Part shown: positions 23,367-33,400 of the stretch, piece by piece
Position numbering within the stretch: position 1 is the stretch's first letter
Layout of the letters: every line of letters begins with the position of its first letter
DNA from: Streptomyces erythrochromogenes
GTDB lineage: Bacteria; Actinomycetota; Actinomycetes; Streptomycetales; Streptomycetaceae
Length of the DNA: 64,000 nt
Direction: 5' to 3'
Assembly: GCF_036170895.1 (NCBI RefSeq)
Contig: NZ_CP108036.1
Coordinates: 496,001-560,000 of the forward strand
The notes under the pieces: generated by a model
Told to the model about the DNA's origin: nothing
Database searches by the model: none
Seen by the model: only the letters and a program-made list of their open reading frames with translations
Program-made: the position numbers and the translations under genes

Positions 23367-25245
23367 CCGTCCACGACGCGGCGACCAGGGAGCGTTCCGC
23401 CCCCGCCAGGTGGGTGGCCACGGCCAGCCAGGCCCAGGCGTAGCCGTCGGGCGAGGGGTCGGCGAGCCTGCCGAAGGCGTCGCGCGGGCGCCGGTCGGCC
23501 TCGGCCGCGAGGGCGGTGGCCAGGTCCGCCGCGCCGGTGAGCCCGGCCCGGCGCAGCGGACCGTACGCGGCCAGGGGCGCCGTACCGCGGGCCGCCTCGG
23601 CGACCGCGCGGCGGCCGCCGGCGACCCCGGTCTCGAGGAGCCGTCGCACCCGCCACAGCGGGGAGTCGGCCAGCGGGTCCGGGGCCTCGGACGCCGGTAC
23701 GGCTCCGGGCTCGGGCGCCGGCACGGCGGTGTCCGGCGGCGGGAAGTGCTCGCCCTGGAGGCGCTCGTAGCCGAGGTCGGCTCGGCCCAGCCATTCCTCG
23801 GGCAGCCTCAGCGTGTACGGCTCGCCGGGCACCGGGCCGACGGCCACCGGGCGAAGGGTGGCGGCGCGGTCGAGATCGGGGCGGCCGAGGACGCGCAGCC
23901 GGAGTCCGGGGTACGAGGCGATGCGCCGCAGGTTCTCGGTGTGCGGCAGCTCCGGGTGCGGGTGTGCGGGCAGCAGCCTCAGCATCGGTGCGTGCGGTCG
24001 GGCCTCGCGGACGAGGAGGTGGTCGCCGGCCGGTCCGACGACCACGACGTCGCAGCCGATGAGGGTGGTTTCCGTGTCGGCGGCGTCGGCCGGGTCCGCC
24101 AGCAGCGCGGCGACGGCCTCCGCCGCGGGCCGGGCGAACAGCGGGGCGGCGGGCCCGTCGGTCCACGGGGCGCCGGGCAGCGGGGTCGCCTTGACGCCGC
24201 GTCCGGCGCCGAGCCGGCCCTCCGCCGAGACCGTCGCGCCGACGATGCGCAGGCCGCCCCGGGCGAGGCCGGCGTGGTCGAGGGTGGCGCCGCCGAGGGC
24301 GACGGAGGCCCGTCCGGCCCCGCGGGCGCGGGCCAGGCCTCCCGGGCGGACGTCCGAGATGGAGTAGCGGGAGCCGTCCGGTGCCAGCAGGTGGGTGACG
24401 ACCCCGCCGTAGCCGGTGGCCGACAGCACGGGCTCGCGGCACAGGCCGTGCACCTGGAGGCTGCCGCCCGCCGTGTAGGCGCGCCGGGAGGTGCCGGTCA
24501 GTGCCGGGCCGGCCGCGCCGGAGGCCAGTACTCCGGCGGTGTGCAGGAGTTCGCGGAAGGATCCGGTGAGGTCGCCCAGGCGGTGGGCGGTGCGGCGTTC
24601 GCGGGCCGCGCGCAGGCCCCGTACGACCCGTAGGGCGGCCGCTTCGGCGCGGGGCAGCCCGGCGAGGCGGGCGGTGTGCGCTGCGCGCAGCAGCTCGGCC
24701 TGGACGACGGCGCCGCCGGCCGTGACGCCGGCTGCGAGGGCTTCGGCCGCGGCGTGCCAGAGCGCGGCGGCGGCGCCGAGCTGGGCCGCGGTGAGGGCCG
24801 GAGCGGGCTCCGCGGGATCTGCGGGCTCTGCCGCCCCTGCCGATGCGGCTTCGGCGGATGCCACTTCGGCCGATCCGGCGGACTCGGCCGGTTCGGCTGA
24901 CGTCGTCCGCTCCGTTCCGGCGGTCACGGCCGGCTCGGGCTCCGGCGGGGCGGTGTCCGCGAGCGGGGCGGCGCCCAGCGCCGCGGCCCGGTGCAGGCAC
25001 CGGGGTGCCAGCAGGCAGGTACAGATGGCCTGCCCCGCCTCGGTGACCGTCCCCGCCGGGCCGGGCCGCAGGGTGACGAGGGCGTCCTCGCCGAACCGGA
25101 AGGTGACACTTCCGTCGGCCTCGCGGACGGCGGCTGCCGCGCAGCCGGCGGTGGCGTCGTCCAGCTTCTTGCGCAGCCGCGCGGTGAGGTTCTCGACCGC
25201 CTCGGCGAGCACCTCGGGTGCGACGGGCGGCAGTTCGGTGCTCAA
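23332..25245 (-). CDS. SWIM zinc-finger protein of the MoxR/VWA operon
   Basis: A 637-aa protein and the last gene of the operon. Its only recognisable domain is a SWIM zinc finger: Cys75, Cys77, Cys83 and His85 in ICTCLLAPRCLHRAA (CxC-x5-CxH). A Glu/Ala/Pro-rich linker of 50 residues follows, then a large alpha/beta region (SYTAGG-like TSRRAYTAGGSLQVHGLC, SVALGGATLDHAGLA, PEEWLGRADLGYERLQGEHFPPPD) of unknown fold. The start is a TTG at 25245 whose last base begins the TGA of the upstream gene (TTGA), so it is coupled. The domain type and position equal those of E. coli YehQ. SWIM domains bind DNA or protein, which remains unresolved here. Confidence 0.85.
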   Translation of the reverse strand: MSTELPPVAPEVLAEAVENLTARLRKKLDDATAGCAAAAVREADGSVTFRFGEDALVTLRPGPAGTVTEAGQAICTCLLAPRCLHRAAALGAAPLADTAPPEPEPAVTAGTERTTSAEPAESAGSAEVASAEAASAGAAEPADPAEPAPALTAAQLGAAAALWHAAAEALAAGVTAGGAVVQAELLRAAHTARLAGLPRAEAAALRVVRGLRAARERRTAHRLGDLTGSFRELLHTAGVLASGAAGPALTGTSRRAYTAGGSLQVHGLCREPVLSATGYGGVVTHLLAPDGSRYSISDVRPGGLARARGAGRASVALGGATLDHAGLARGGLRIVGATVSAEGRLGAGRGVKATPLPGAPWTDGPAAPLFARPAAEAVAALLADPADAADTETTLIGCDVVVVGPAGDHLLVREARPHAPMLRLLPAHPHPELPHTENLRRIASYPGLRLRVLGRPDLDRAATLRPVAVGPVPGEPYTLRLPEEWLGRADLGYERLQGEHFPPPDTAVPAPEPGAVPASEAPDPLADSPLWRVRRLLETGVAGGRRAVAEAARGTAPLAAYGPLRRAGLTGAADLATALAAEADRRPRDAFGRLADPSPDGYAWAWLAVATHLAGAERSLVAASWTATPSGATSAAP

Positions 25246-28200
25246 CGGGACCCTCCACGGAGGCGGTCGCCCACCCAGCGGGCGAGGGCGAGAGGACTGA
25301 GGGCGGCCACGGGCATGCCGGCCGCGACGAGTTGCCGCGCGACCGGGACCGAGTACCGGGGGTTGCCCGTGTCGTCGAGCGCGGCGCAGCCCATGAGGTG
25401 GGCGCCGGAGGCGGCCAGTGCGCGGACCTCCCCGAGCAGTCCGCCGATCGGCCCGCCCTCCTCGAAGTCGCTGACCACGACGACGAGGGTGCGGCTGGGG
25501 ACGGTGATCAGGGAGCGGGCGTGGGCGAGACCGGCGGCGATGTGCGTGCCGCCGCCGACGCGCACCTCCAGCAGCAGCGAGAGCGGGTCGTCGACCCGGT
25601 CGGTGAGGTCCACGACCTGGGTGGAGAAGGCGAGGAAGTGGGTGGAGAGGGTGGGGACGCCGCCCAGTACGGCCGCGGTCAGGGCCGACCAGATGACGGA
25701 GGCCTCCATGGAGCCGGACACGTCGACGACCAGGACGAGCCGCCAGTCGGCCTCGCGGCTCGCCCGGGTGCTGAAGACGGGCCGTTCCGGTACGACGACC
25801 ACCGTGCCGTCGGCCCGCCGGCGGGCGTGCGCGAGGTTGGCGCGCAGGGTGCGGGCGAGGTCGAGCGCACCGCCCGGGCGCCGGGTGGGACGCGGGGTGG
25901 TGAGGCCGGACAGGGACGGGCGCAGCTTGGTGGCGAGCTCCTTGGAGAGTTCGTCGACCAGCCGCTTCACCAGGGGGCGCAGTCGGGCGAGTTGGGCCTC
26001 CGGCAGCCCGCCGGCGAGCGACAGTACGGAGCTCAGCAGCTCCACGGAGGGCCGCACGGCCGCCGGGTCGAGCTGGGCGAGGACATCGGTGCGGCCGGCT
26101 TCGGCGGCACCGGCCAGGACCTCCTCCCGTACGTCCGCGCCGAACAGCGCTTCGAGCTCCTGCGACCATTCGCGGGCGGTCGGGAAGGAGGCCTCCTGGC
26201 CGCCGCTGCGGCCCGGTCCCTGACCGGTGCCGAGGTCGCCGGCGCCTTCGCCGTGCCCGGAGCCGTACAGCTCGTCCAGCGCGTGGGCGTAGCGGCGGGC
26301 GCCGGCGGGGAGCCGGTCGCGTTCGCGGCCGAGCAGCAGCCGCCAGCGATCGGCCGGGGCGAGCCGGCGCGCGTCGGAACCGGGCTCGGACCCGGGCTCG
26401 GGCTCGGACCTGGGCTCGCGGGCCGGGGCGCGCGGTGCGTCGGGGGCGTCCGGGGCCGAATCCGCGGCCGGTTCCCCCCGCCGGGGCAGAGGGAGGGCCT
26501 TGAGTGCGGCGAGCCCGGCCGCATCGGCGGCGGCCCACAGGGCGAGCAGGGCGGGCGGGGCGTCGAGTGCGAGGTCGATGCGGTCGCCGAGTCGTTCGGT
26601 GACGGTGTCCAGGAGCCGGTCGCGGGCGGCCGGTGCGAGGGCGTCGAAGCCGCCGCGCAGGGCGGGGAGACGGTCGAGGAAATCCTGGTCCGCGAGGTGG
26701 TCGACGCGGTCGAGGAGCGGGGTGAGGGCGGCCGGGGAGGACTGCAGCAGCGGACCTGCGGCGGTGAGGAGTCCGGCGAGCCGGCGCGCCAGGGCGCGCC
26801 GGCTGTCGGCAGTGCCGGCGCTGTCGATCCATCCGGCGGCGCGGTCGCCGAGGGCCTCGGCCGGGTCGAGGTCGAGGAGGACCCGTACGGCCAGGGCCGC
26901 GCCCTGCATGAGCGGGGACGCGGAGGCGGCCAGGGCGGTGAGCGCGTCGTCCGTGCGCAGGCCCAGGTGGTGGGCGGCGGCGCGGTCGGCGAGGGCCACG
27001 AGGGCGGCGGCGTCGGCCGGTTCCTCGCTGCCGGCGAGGCCGGGCAGGGAGCGCACGGCGGCTTCGAGGAGGTCGCCGGCGAGCACGGCGCAAGCGGCGC
27101 GGGACGCCGCGGAGGTGCCGGGGAGGTGGCCGCGGTGCAGGGCCTCCAGGAGGTCGAGGGCGTCGAGGAGTTCGGGCAGGGTCGCCGTCTGCGGCAGGAC
27201 GGTGGCCGCCTCGTGGAGGCGTACGTCGACCAGTTCGGGCAGGTCGCACCGGGCGGCGGCGGCCAGCCCGGCGAGGATCTGCGCCGGGGTGGGGCCGCCG
27301 TCGGCGGCGGCCCGTCGGGCGGTTTCGCTGAGCGTCCCTGCCGCGGCCTGGGCGGCGGTGACGCCGCGCACGCCGGTGAGGTCCAGGCGGGCCGGGACGG
27401 CAGGCGTCCAGGACAGCCGCCACTTGGTGCCGAGGGCGGTGCCGTCGCCGGTGGCGGCGACGGTGAGGGGCTCCCCGTAGGAGGCCCCGCAGACGAGGAG
27501 CCGCTGGAGGAGGACCTCGCGGCGGCCGTCGAGGGCGGAGCGGAGCGGGTCGAGGCGGACCTCGCGGGGCGCGGGGTCCTCGGGGCACGGCAGGCGGAGC
27601 TCGGCGAGTTCGGCCTCGACCGAGGGGCCGAGGCCGGAGCGGGGGGCGTGCGGGGTGGTCCGCCCGCGGGCGGTGCCGACGAGCACGGCTTCGAGGGCCT
27701 GCGCCAGTGCCCGGCCGCGGCCGAGGGGTTCGCCCTGGCCGAGGACGGTGGTGACGGCTTCCAGGAGCTCGCCGCGGCCGGGTGCGGGAAGCTCGCGCAG
27801 GGCGGCGAGGTCGCAGGCGAGCCGCAGGGTCTCGGCGGCTTCGCCGGTGCCGGCGGTGTGGCCGGCCCGGCGGAGCTCGCGGCAGAGCCCGGTGACGGCG
27901 ACGGAGGCGGCCTCCCGGAGCCGCCCGGGGTCGCCGCCGGCCTCGAGGACGGCCTGCTGCCAGAGCGGGTCGCGGATGCCGGCGGGGTAACCGGAGCGGG
28001 AGTCGAGCAGATCGAAGGAGTACGGCACGAAGGAGGTGACGGCGGTGTCCACCGGCCCCGCCGGGCCCGACCCGGAAGCGGCGTCCTTGCCCAGGCGTCG
28101 ACCCGGCGCGGCCGGGGCGGCCGGGGCGGCCGGGACCGCACGACCGGGTGCGGCACCGTCGGCGGCGCCTGCGGCCGAACCCTGTCCGGCCGCGGCCGCG

Positions 28201-29144
28201 GACGCGCCGTCCACGGGGGCCGGTACCTCCGGGTCCGAACCGGGCGGGCTGTCCGCGCCCCGGGGGGCCGCGGACTCCGCTGCGGCGCCCCCGCCCGGGA
28301 GACCCCTGCCGGCCGACCCGGGCAGGTCCGCACCGTCGGCCTGGCCGTCCGCGGTCGCCGACGGCGTGACGAGGGCCGGGGCGTGGAAGGAGCCGATGAC
28401 GGCGGCCACGCGGTGGCCGCCAGCGGCGGCGTCGGCGATCACGGCGCGCATGTGGGCCTCGCGGGCGAGGTCGCGGTCGGGGACGGGGCCGTCCTCGCGC
28501 AGTGCCCAGCCGACGCCGAGCGCGGCCCGGCGTACGGCCTCCGGGGAGCAGCCCGGTGCGAGGACCTCGACGGCGCGGTCCCACAGGTCGTCGCCGTCAC
28601 GGCCCGTGCCGGCGGCGGTGAGGCCGTCGGCGAAGCTGCCCGCGCGCCGCGGGCCGTCAGCCGCTTCCGGAGCGCTGTCCGTGAGGGTGGTCGTGCCCGT
28701 GGAGTTCGGCGTGGCGTCCACGGCCCGCGGCGGGGCGTCGGGGCCGTCCGTGGGCGGGGACGGGTGCGGGACGGGGGGCCCGGGGGTCCAGCCGGGGTCG
28801 GACAGCGGCAGGTCGCAGCACAGGACGGCCGCACCGCGGCGGCGGGCCCAGCGGACGGCCGCCAGTTCCGGGGAGAAGTCCGCGAACGGGTAGAACGCCA
28901 GGCGGCCGTCCTCGCCGGTGCCCGCGAGGGCGACGGGGGCGACGGTCTCCGGGTCGGCCAGGTGCTCCAGCCACGGCTGGAAGTCCGCCGGGAGCTCGAC
29001 GCAGACCACGTCCGCGCCGGAGGCGTCCAGCAGGGCCGGCACCACCGCGGCCAGCGCGGGGCTGTGGTGCCGCACCCCGATCAGGTAGGGCTCGCGGGCA
29101 GCGGCGAGCGCGTCGACCGCGGCCCGCGGGTCGGTGTGCGTCAA
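25242..29144 (-). CDS. DUF5682-VWA fusion protein
   Basis: A 1300-aa protein. The N-terminal DUF5682 region has LIGVRHHSPALA (His26, His27), ADVVCVELPADF, REAHMRAVI (228-236) and VAAVIGSFHAPAL (about 247-258), interrupted by Ala/Pro/Gly linkers at about 120-170 and 265-340. A long helical-repeat region follows to about residue 860, a Pro/Glu linker, then a VWA unit with WRLLLG, the MIDAS DVSGSM (1141-1146), GGGTHI and VVSDFEE. In E. coli the parts are separate (YehM and YehP); here no stop divides them. The start is a TTG at 29144 overlapping the moxR stop (TTGA). The VWA probably binds the MoxR hexamer. Confidence 0.85.
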   Translation of the reverse strand: MTHTDPRAAVDALAAAREPYLIGVRHHSPALAAVVPALLDASGADVVCVELPADFQPWLEHLADPETVAPVALAGTGEDGRLAFYPFADFSPELAAVRWARRRGAAVLCCDLPLSDPGWTPGPPVPHPSPPTDGPDAPPRAVDATPNSTGTTTLTDSAPEAADGPRRAGSFADGLTAAGTGRDGDDLWDRAVEVLAPGCSPEAVRRAALGVGWALREDGPVPDRDLAREAHMRAVIADAAAGGHRVAAVIGSFHAPALVTPSATADGQADGADLPGSAGRGLPGGGAAAESAAPRGADSPPGSDPEVPAPVDGASAAAAGQGSAAGAADGAAPGRAVPAAPAAPAAPGRRLGKDAASGSGPAGPVDTAVTSFVPYSFDLLDSRSGYPAGIRDPLWQQAVLEAGGDPGRLREAASVAVTGLCRELRRAGHTAGTGEAAETLRLACDLAALRELPAPGRGELLEAVTTVLGQGEPLGRGRALAQALEAVLVGTARGRTTPHAPRSGLGPSVEAELAELRLPCPEDPAPREVRLDPLRSALDGRREVLLQRLLVCGASYGEPLTVAATGDGTALGTKWRLSWTPAVPARLDLTGVRGVTAAQAAAGTLSETARRAAADGGPTPAQILAGLAAAARCDLPELVDVRLHEAATVLPQTATLPELLDALDLLEALHRGHLPGTSAASRAACAVLAGDLLEAAVRSLPGLAGSEEPADAAALVALADRAAAHHLGLRTDDALTALAASASPLMQGAALAVRVLLDLDPAEALGDRAAGWIDSAGTADSRRALARRLAGLLTAAGPLLQSSPAALTPLLDRVDHLADQDFLDRLPALRGGFDALAPAARDRLLDTVTERLGDRIDLALDAPPALLALWAAADAAGLAALKALPLPRRGEPAADSAPDAPDAPRAPAREPRSEPEPGSEPGSDARRLAPADRWRLLLGRERDRLPAGARRYAHALDELYGSGHGEGAGDLGTGQGPGRSGGQEASFPTAREWSQELEALFGADVREEVLAGAAEAGRTDVLAQLDPAAVRPSVELLSSVLSLAGGLPEAQLARLRPLVKRLVDELSKELATKLRPSLSGLTTPRPTRRPGGALDLARTLRANLAHARRRADGTVVVVPERPVFSTRASREADWRLVLVVDVSGSMEASVIWSALTAAVLGGVPTLSTHFLAFSTQVVDLTDRVDDPLSLLLEVRVGGGTHIAAGLAHARSLITVPSRTLVVVVSDFEEGGPIGGLLGEVRALAASGAHLMGCAALDDTGNPRYSVPVARQLVAAGMPVAALSPLALARWVGDRLRGGSR

Positions 29145-30298
29145 CGCAGGCTCCCGCGCAGGTCCCAGAGGCGGCGCCACATCGCCGAGCCGTCCTCGGC
29201 ACGGCGCCGGACCGGGCCGTCCCAGTACCCCAGCAGCCTTCCGTGGTCGGCGGGGTCGTCCTTGCGCACGACGCCCAGCAGGTGCCCCGGCAGCAGGTCC
29301 AGCACGTCCCCGTCCGGCAGGTACGCGGCGGCGACGCCCAGCGAGGCCGCCACCTGCACGGCTTCGGCGGTGGACATGACCGTACCGGGTCGTTCCACGT
29401 CCCAGCCCTCGGCGGAGCGTCCCGAGCGCAGGTCGCGGAAGACGGTGACGAGCGCGTCGAGCACGGCGTCGTCCACGGCGAAGGCGGCGCCGGCCCGCTG
29501 GACGGCGGCGACGGCCTGGCGGCGGATCAGCGTGGCCTCCGCGTCCGCGTCGGCGATCGGGCCGACGGTCTCGAAGTTGAAGCGCCGCTTGAGGGCGGCG
29601 GACATCTCCGAGACGCCGCGGTCGCGCAGGTTGGCGGTGGCGATGACGGTGAAGCCGGGGGCCGCGGAGACCACGGCGTCCTCGGTGGCGGTCAGTTCGG
29701 GCACGCTGACCCGCCGGTCCGACAGGATCGACACCAGCGCGTCCTGGACCTCGGGCAGGCAGCGGGTGATCTCCTCCACGCGGACCACGCGCCCGGTGCG
29801 CATGGCGGAGAGGACCGGGGAGTCGACCAGTGCGTCCGGAGTGGGGCCCTGCGCGAGCAGGAGCGCGTAGTTCCAGCCGTAGCGGAAGGCGTCCTCGGTC
29901 GTGCCCGCGGTGCCCTGGACGGTGAGGGCGCTGGTGCCGCAGACGGCGGCGGCCAGCAGCTCGGACAGCATCGACTTGGCCGTGCCGGGCTCGCCCGTGA
30001 GGAGGAGTCCGCGCTCCCCGGCGAGGGTGACGACGCACCGCTCCACCAGGGCGCGTTCGCCGACGAACTTGGGCGCGATGGCGAGCTTGGCCGGGAGGCC
30101 GGCGCGGCGCTTGGGCAGGGCCAGTTCGGTTCCGTCGCTGCCGCAGACGAAGGTGACCACGGCCCGCGGCGTCAGTGCCCAGCCGGGCGGGCGGGGGCCG
30201 GTGTCGTGGGCGGCGAGGAAGGCGAGCTCGGCGGCGTGGCGTTCCTCGGCGGGCAGCACCTGCCGGGCGGCGGGGGCGGATGGTGCGGTGACGGTCAT
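29141..30298 (-). CDS. MoxR-family AAA+ ATPase
   Basis: A 385-aa AAA+ ATPase. Walker A is GEPGTAKS (102-109), Walker B is VVRVEEITRC, sensor 1 is VIATANLRDRG, and an arginine in ALKRRFNFE fits the finger position. MoxR ATPases form rings that remodel or insert cofactors into partner proteins together with VWA proteins; the VWA partner is encoded in the next gene. The sequence is closest in layout to the YehL-type branch (SDGTELALPKRRAGLP upstream of the ATPase core). ATG 30298 follows AGAGGAA. A 104-base gap with a hairpin separates it from the 1638-aa gene, so it may have its own promoter. Confidence 0.93.
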   Translation of the reverse strand: MTVTAPSAPAARQVLPAEERHAAELAFLAAHDTGPRPPGWALTPRAVVTFVCGSDGTELALPKRRAGLPAKLAIAPKFVGERALVERCVVTLAGERGLLLTGEPGTAKSMLSELLAAAVCGTSALTVQGTAGTTEDAFRYGWNYALLLAQGPTPDALVDSPVLSAMRTGRVVRVEEITRCLPEVQDALVSILSDRRVSVPELTATEDAVVSAAPGFTVIATANLRDRGVSEMSAALKRRFNFETVGPIADADAEATLIRRQAVAAVQRAGAAFAVDDAVLDALVTVFRDLRSGRSAEGWDVERPGTVMSTAEAVQVAASLGVAAAYLPDGDVLDLLPGHLLGVVRKDDPADHGRLLGYWDGPVRRRAEDGSAMWRRLWDLRGSLR

Positions 30299-30345
30299 CG
30301 GGTTCCTCTGCACGTGTACGAAAGGGGTGGTGGGGGGCCGACGCG

Positions 30346-30367
30346 GGCCCACCGTGTCAGGTGGGCC
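30346..30367 (-). terminator. hairpin between the 1638-aa gene and moxR
   Basis: GGCCCACC (30346-30353) pairs with GGTGGGCC (30360-30367) around a 6-base loop, and outer segments CGACGCGG and CCGCGTCG can extend the structure. It is the only sizable gap in the operon and could terminate or attenuate transcription before moxR. Confidence 0.5.
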
Positions 30368-30402
30368 GCGCCGGCCCCGCGTCGGGGTGCCGGTCGGCCG
30401 GG

Positions 30403-33400
30403 TCAGCGGCGGCGGGCGCGGGTGCGCTTCACCTTGAGCTCCTGGAAGCGCGGGACATCGCCCTCGCGGACCCGCTGCCAGGCCCGGCGGTAGAGCTCCG
30501 CGGCCGGTTCGGCCGGTGCCAGTACGCCCAGGAGGGGCCGGCCGCCGGGGGTGAGGCCGTACATCGGCAGCTTCCACTGCTCCACCGGCAGGGCCGGGGA
30601 GGCCATGTCGGCCCACCCGCCGGGCAGGAACAGCGAGCGCCCGGCGCGGCTGCGGTCGGCCGACACCACCAGGTCGGTGGCGGCCAGTTCGGCGCGGGCG
30701 GCCTTGAGTCGGGCCGGCTTCCAGCCCGTCCACCGGGCGGTGTTGCGGTCGGTGGGGTCGGGCATGGCGAGCAGGGCGAGGTAAAGGGCGGCCGCGTCGG
30801 CGCCCAGTCCGTGCTCGGCGCGGACCTCCTCCACCAGTTCGGGGACCGAACGGCTCGGGTCCTGCGGCCACCACGTGCCGGCCGCGTCGGTCTCGCCGGC
30901 CGCGGGCGCGCCCGGGTCGGCGAGCAGTGCGGCGAAGCCCGGGTCGTGGGCGGTCCGCAGGGCCGTCTCGGCCCCGGAGGGCTGCTGGTCGTCGCCGCGC
31001 AGTGCCGGCAGGTACGGGTCGGAGCCGGTGGAGTCCAGCAGCGCCGTGCGCACCGCGGGCTTGGGCTGGTCGTCGTGGGTGGCCATGACGACCGCGCCGT
31101 AGCGCTCGTAGCCCTCGCCGGTCTCGGACGGGGTGCCGGCGACCTTCCGGAAGTTCGGAAGGCTGGTGTAGTGCGCGATCTCCAGGAGCAGTTCGGGCGC
31201 GGCGAGCCGCTGCCGTACGGCGGTCAGCGCGGGCGGCAGGACCGCCCGCACGGGGTCCCCGGCCGGCAGCCGGTGGGCCAGCCATGCGCTCATGGCCAGG
31301 GTCGCGGTCAGGACCTGCGCGTTGAAGGGGCCGGTGACGGCCACGGCGGGCTCCACGTGGTCGCCCTTGACGATCCACGGCACGTCGACGGAGAGCTCGT
31401 GCGAGGAAGCCGGGTCGAGCAGAGCGGCCAGCACGCGGTGTGCGGGCCATCCGCCGCGGACGGCGCGCGCGGCTTCCGTGGCCAGCCAGTCGGGTACGGG
31501 GGTACGCCGGCCCACGCGCCGGTTCCACACCTCCGCGGCGGCCGCCACGTCGGGGCCTTCGCTCCACAGGCGTGCCGGATCGGCGGGCAGCAGGGCCGCG
31601 ACCACGGCGCGGCGGAGCTCCGCCGCGAGGGCCTTGAGCTCGTCACGGGCGTAGGCGGCGTCGGTGGCCTTGACGCCGAGGGCGGTGCGGACCTCCGCGG
31701 GCAGGAAGTTGCGGTCGTAGCTGTCGATGTGCGGGAGTCCGGCGACCACCAGGCGGGCGAGTGCGCCGGAGACCCCGGTGAGCCGGGAGAACTCCTCCGC
31801 GGCCTCCGGGCGGAAGGGCACCGGGCCGTGCTCGGCGGCCGCGCCGAGGAAGGCGGTCAGCCAGCCCGGGCCGCGTTCGGGGTCGCCGAGGGGTGTCGCG
31901 CGCCGGACGGTGTAGGGGCCGGGGACGGTGAAGCGGCCGGTGGGGTCGTGGAGGAGGCCGCCGAACTCGTGCCCGTCGGGCACGGAGGTTCCGTGCTCGG
32001 TCACGGCGAGGACGGCTCCGCCGCCCAGCGGCAGCAGGCTGCGGTGGTAGAGGTTGCGGTCGAGGCCGTCGGGTCCGGTCAGGTGGGTCTGGCCGAGGTG
32101 GACCTCGACCTGGCGCCAGTTGTCGGCCGATCCCTGTGCCGAGGCCATGCCGAGGGCGTCCACCTGAGCGAGCAGGGTGAGGACGGCCTCCCGCTGTTCG
32201 TCGGTGGTCGTCGCGGCGACGGCCCGGTAGGCGGCGGCAGCCGGCTGGTCGAACAGCGGTGTCCAGGTGAAGCTGTAGTACGGCAGGGCGGGCGTGTCGA
32301 AGTGGAGCAGCCCGGGTACCCCGGCGGTGTCGGTCTCGGCGCGGGCGGCGCCGAGGAGGCTCAGGGTGCGGTGCGTGCCGTCGCTGTCGCCGTTGTAGCG
32401 GTAGTGGGCGTAGTCGAGCAGGCCGTTGAGGGCCGCGCCGAGCAGCTCGTCGGCGGGGCCGGGCTCGCGGTCCTCCTCGGGGGCGGTGTCGGCGTCGAGG
32501 CGGGCCGAGATGCCGTCCAGGGCCTTCTGCTGGGTGAGGGCGAACCGCAGGACCTCGACGATGCCGCCGATCAGCTTGGGGTCGGTGACCCGCGGCAGGG
32601 CCGCGCTCACCACGTCCGGCAGGTCGGTGACCTTCGGCGCGGCCGCGGCGGCCTTCAGGAGCGCCCCGACCGTCTCGCGGTCGGCCGTGCGGAGCGCGGC
32701 CGAGCCCTCCGGGTCGCGCGGGCGCAGCGCGTACCAGTGGGAGAGCGGCGGGAGGTCGACGCTGCCCGTGCTGAAGGGGGTGTCGTGGCGGTCGTTGCGG
32801 GTCTGGGCGGTGACGACGCCTTCGGGGTCGCTGAGGGACAGCTCGCGCCAGCGGTGCGAGAGGGCGCGCGGGCGGTCGTCGCCCGGGAAGGTGAGGGCCG
32901 CGACCGGCATCTCCCTGCCTTCGGGGACGGTGACGGTGCGTCCGCCGGTGTCGGTGCCGACCCAGCCGTTGCCGGGGAGGCGTGCGGTGCGCCAGCCGAG
33001 GAGGCCGTCGACGGGCGCGCCGAGCACGGAGCCGTCCACGGCGGGCGCGGGCAGCAGCCAGTTGGAGTACCCGGTGGAGGCCTTGCCGTTGTACTCCTTC
33101 AGGGCGTCGGCGAAGAACGCCGGGAGGGAGAAGCGCCCGTGGGCCGCGCCGACCGGGTCGTACTCGAGCCAGCCGTTCTCGTTGTCGTGGTCACGCCGCT
33201 GCCACACCCAGTAGGAGGTGCCGTCGGACACGACCGGCCGCTCGTCCGGGAGCCGGGTGTCGCCGCGGTGCAGGACGCCGCCGCCGGTGGTGCGGCCGCC
33301 GCCGGGGAGCGGCACGGAGAGGTGGTCGCTGCGCAGGGACCAGTAGTTGCGGTTGGTGTCCAGGGTGAAGACGGTGCCGGGCGAGGAGTGCCAGTAGCCC

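Noticed and set aside
25246..28584. Long upstream extension of the SWIM protein frame
   Set aside because: It is Arg/Pro-rich shadow sequence of the overlapping gene. The TTG at 25245 coupled to the preceding stop begins the sensible protein.
25218..29870. Plus-strand open frame of about 1550 codons opposite the DUF5682-VWA and moxR genes
   Set aside because: The composition is that of an antisense shadow (EGG/GRG/AGE repeats), while the minus strand has MIDAS and Walker motifs.
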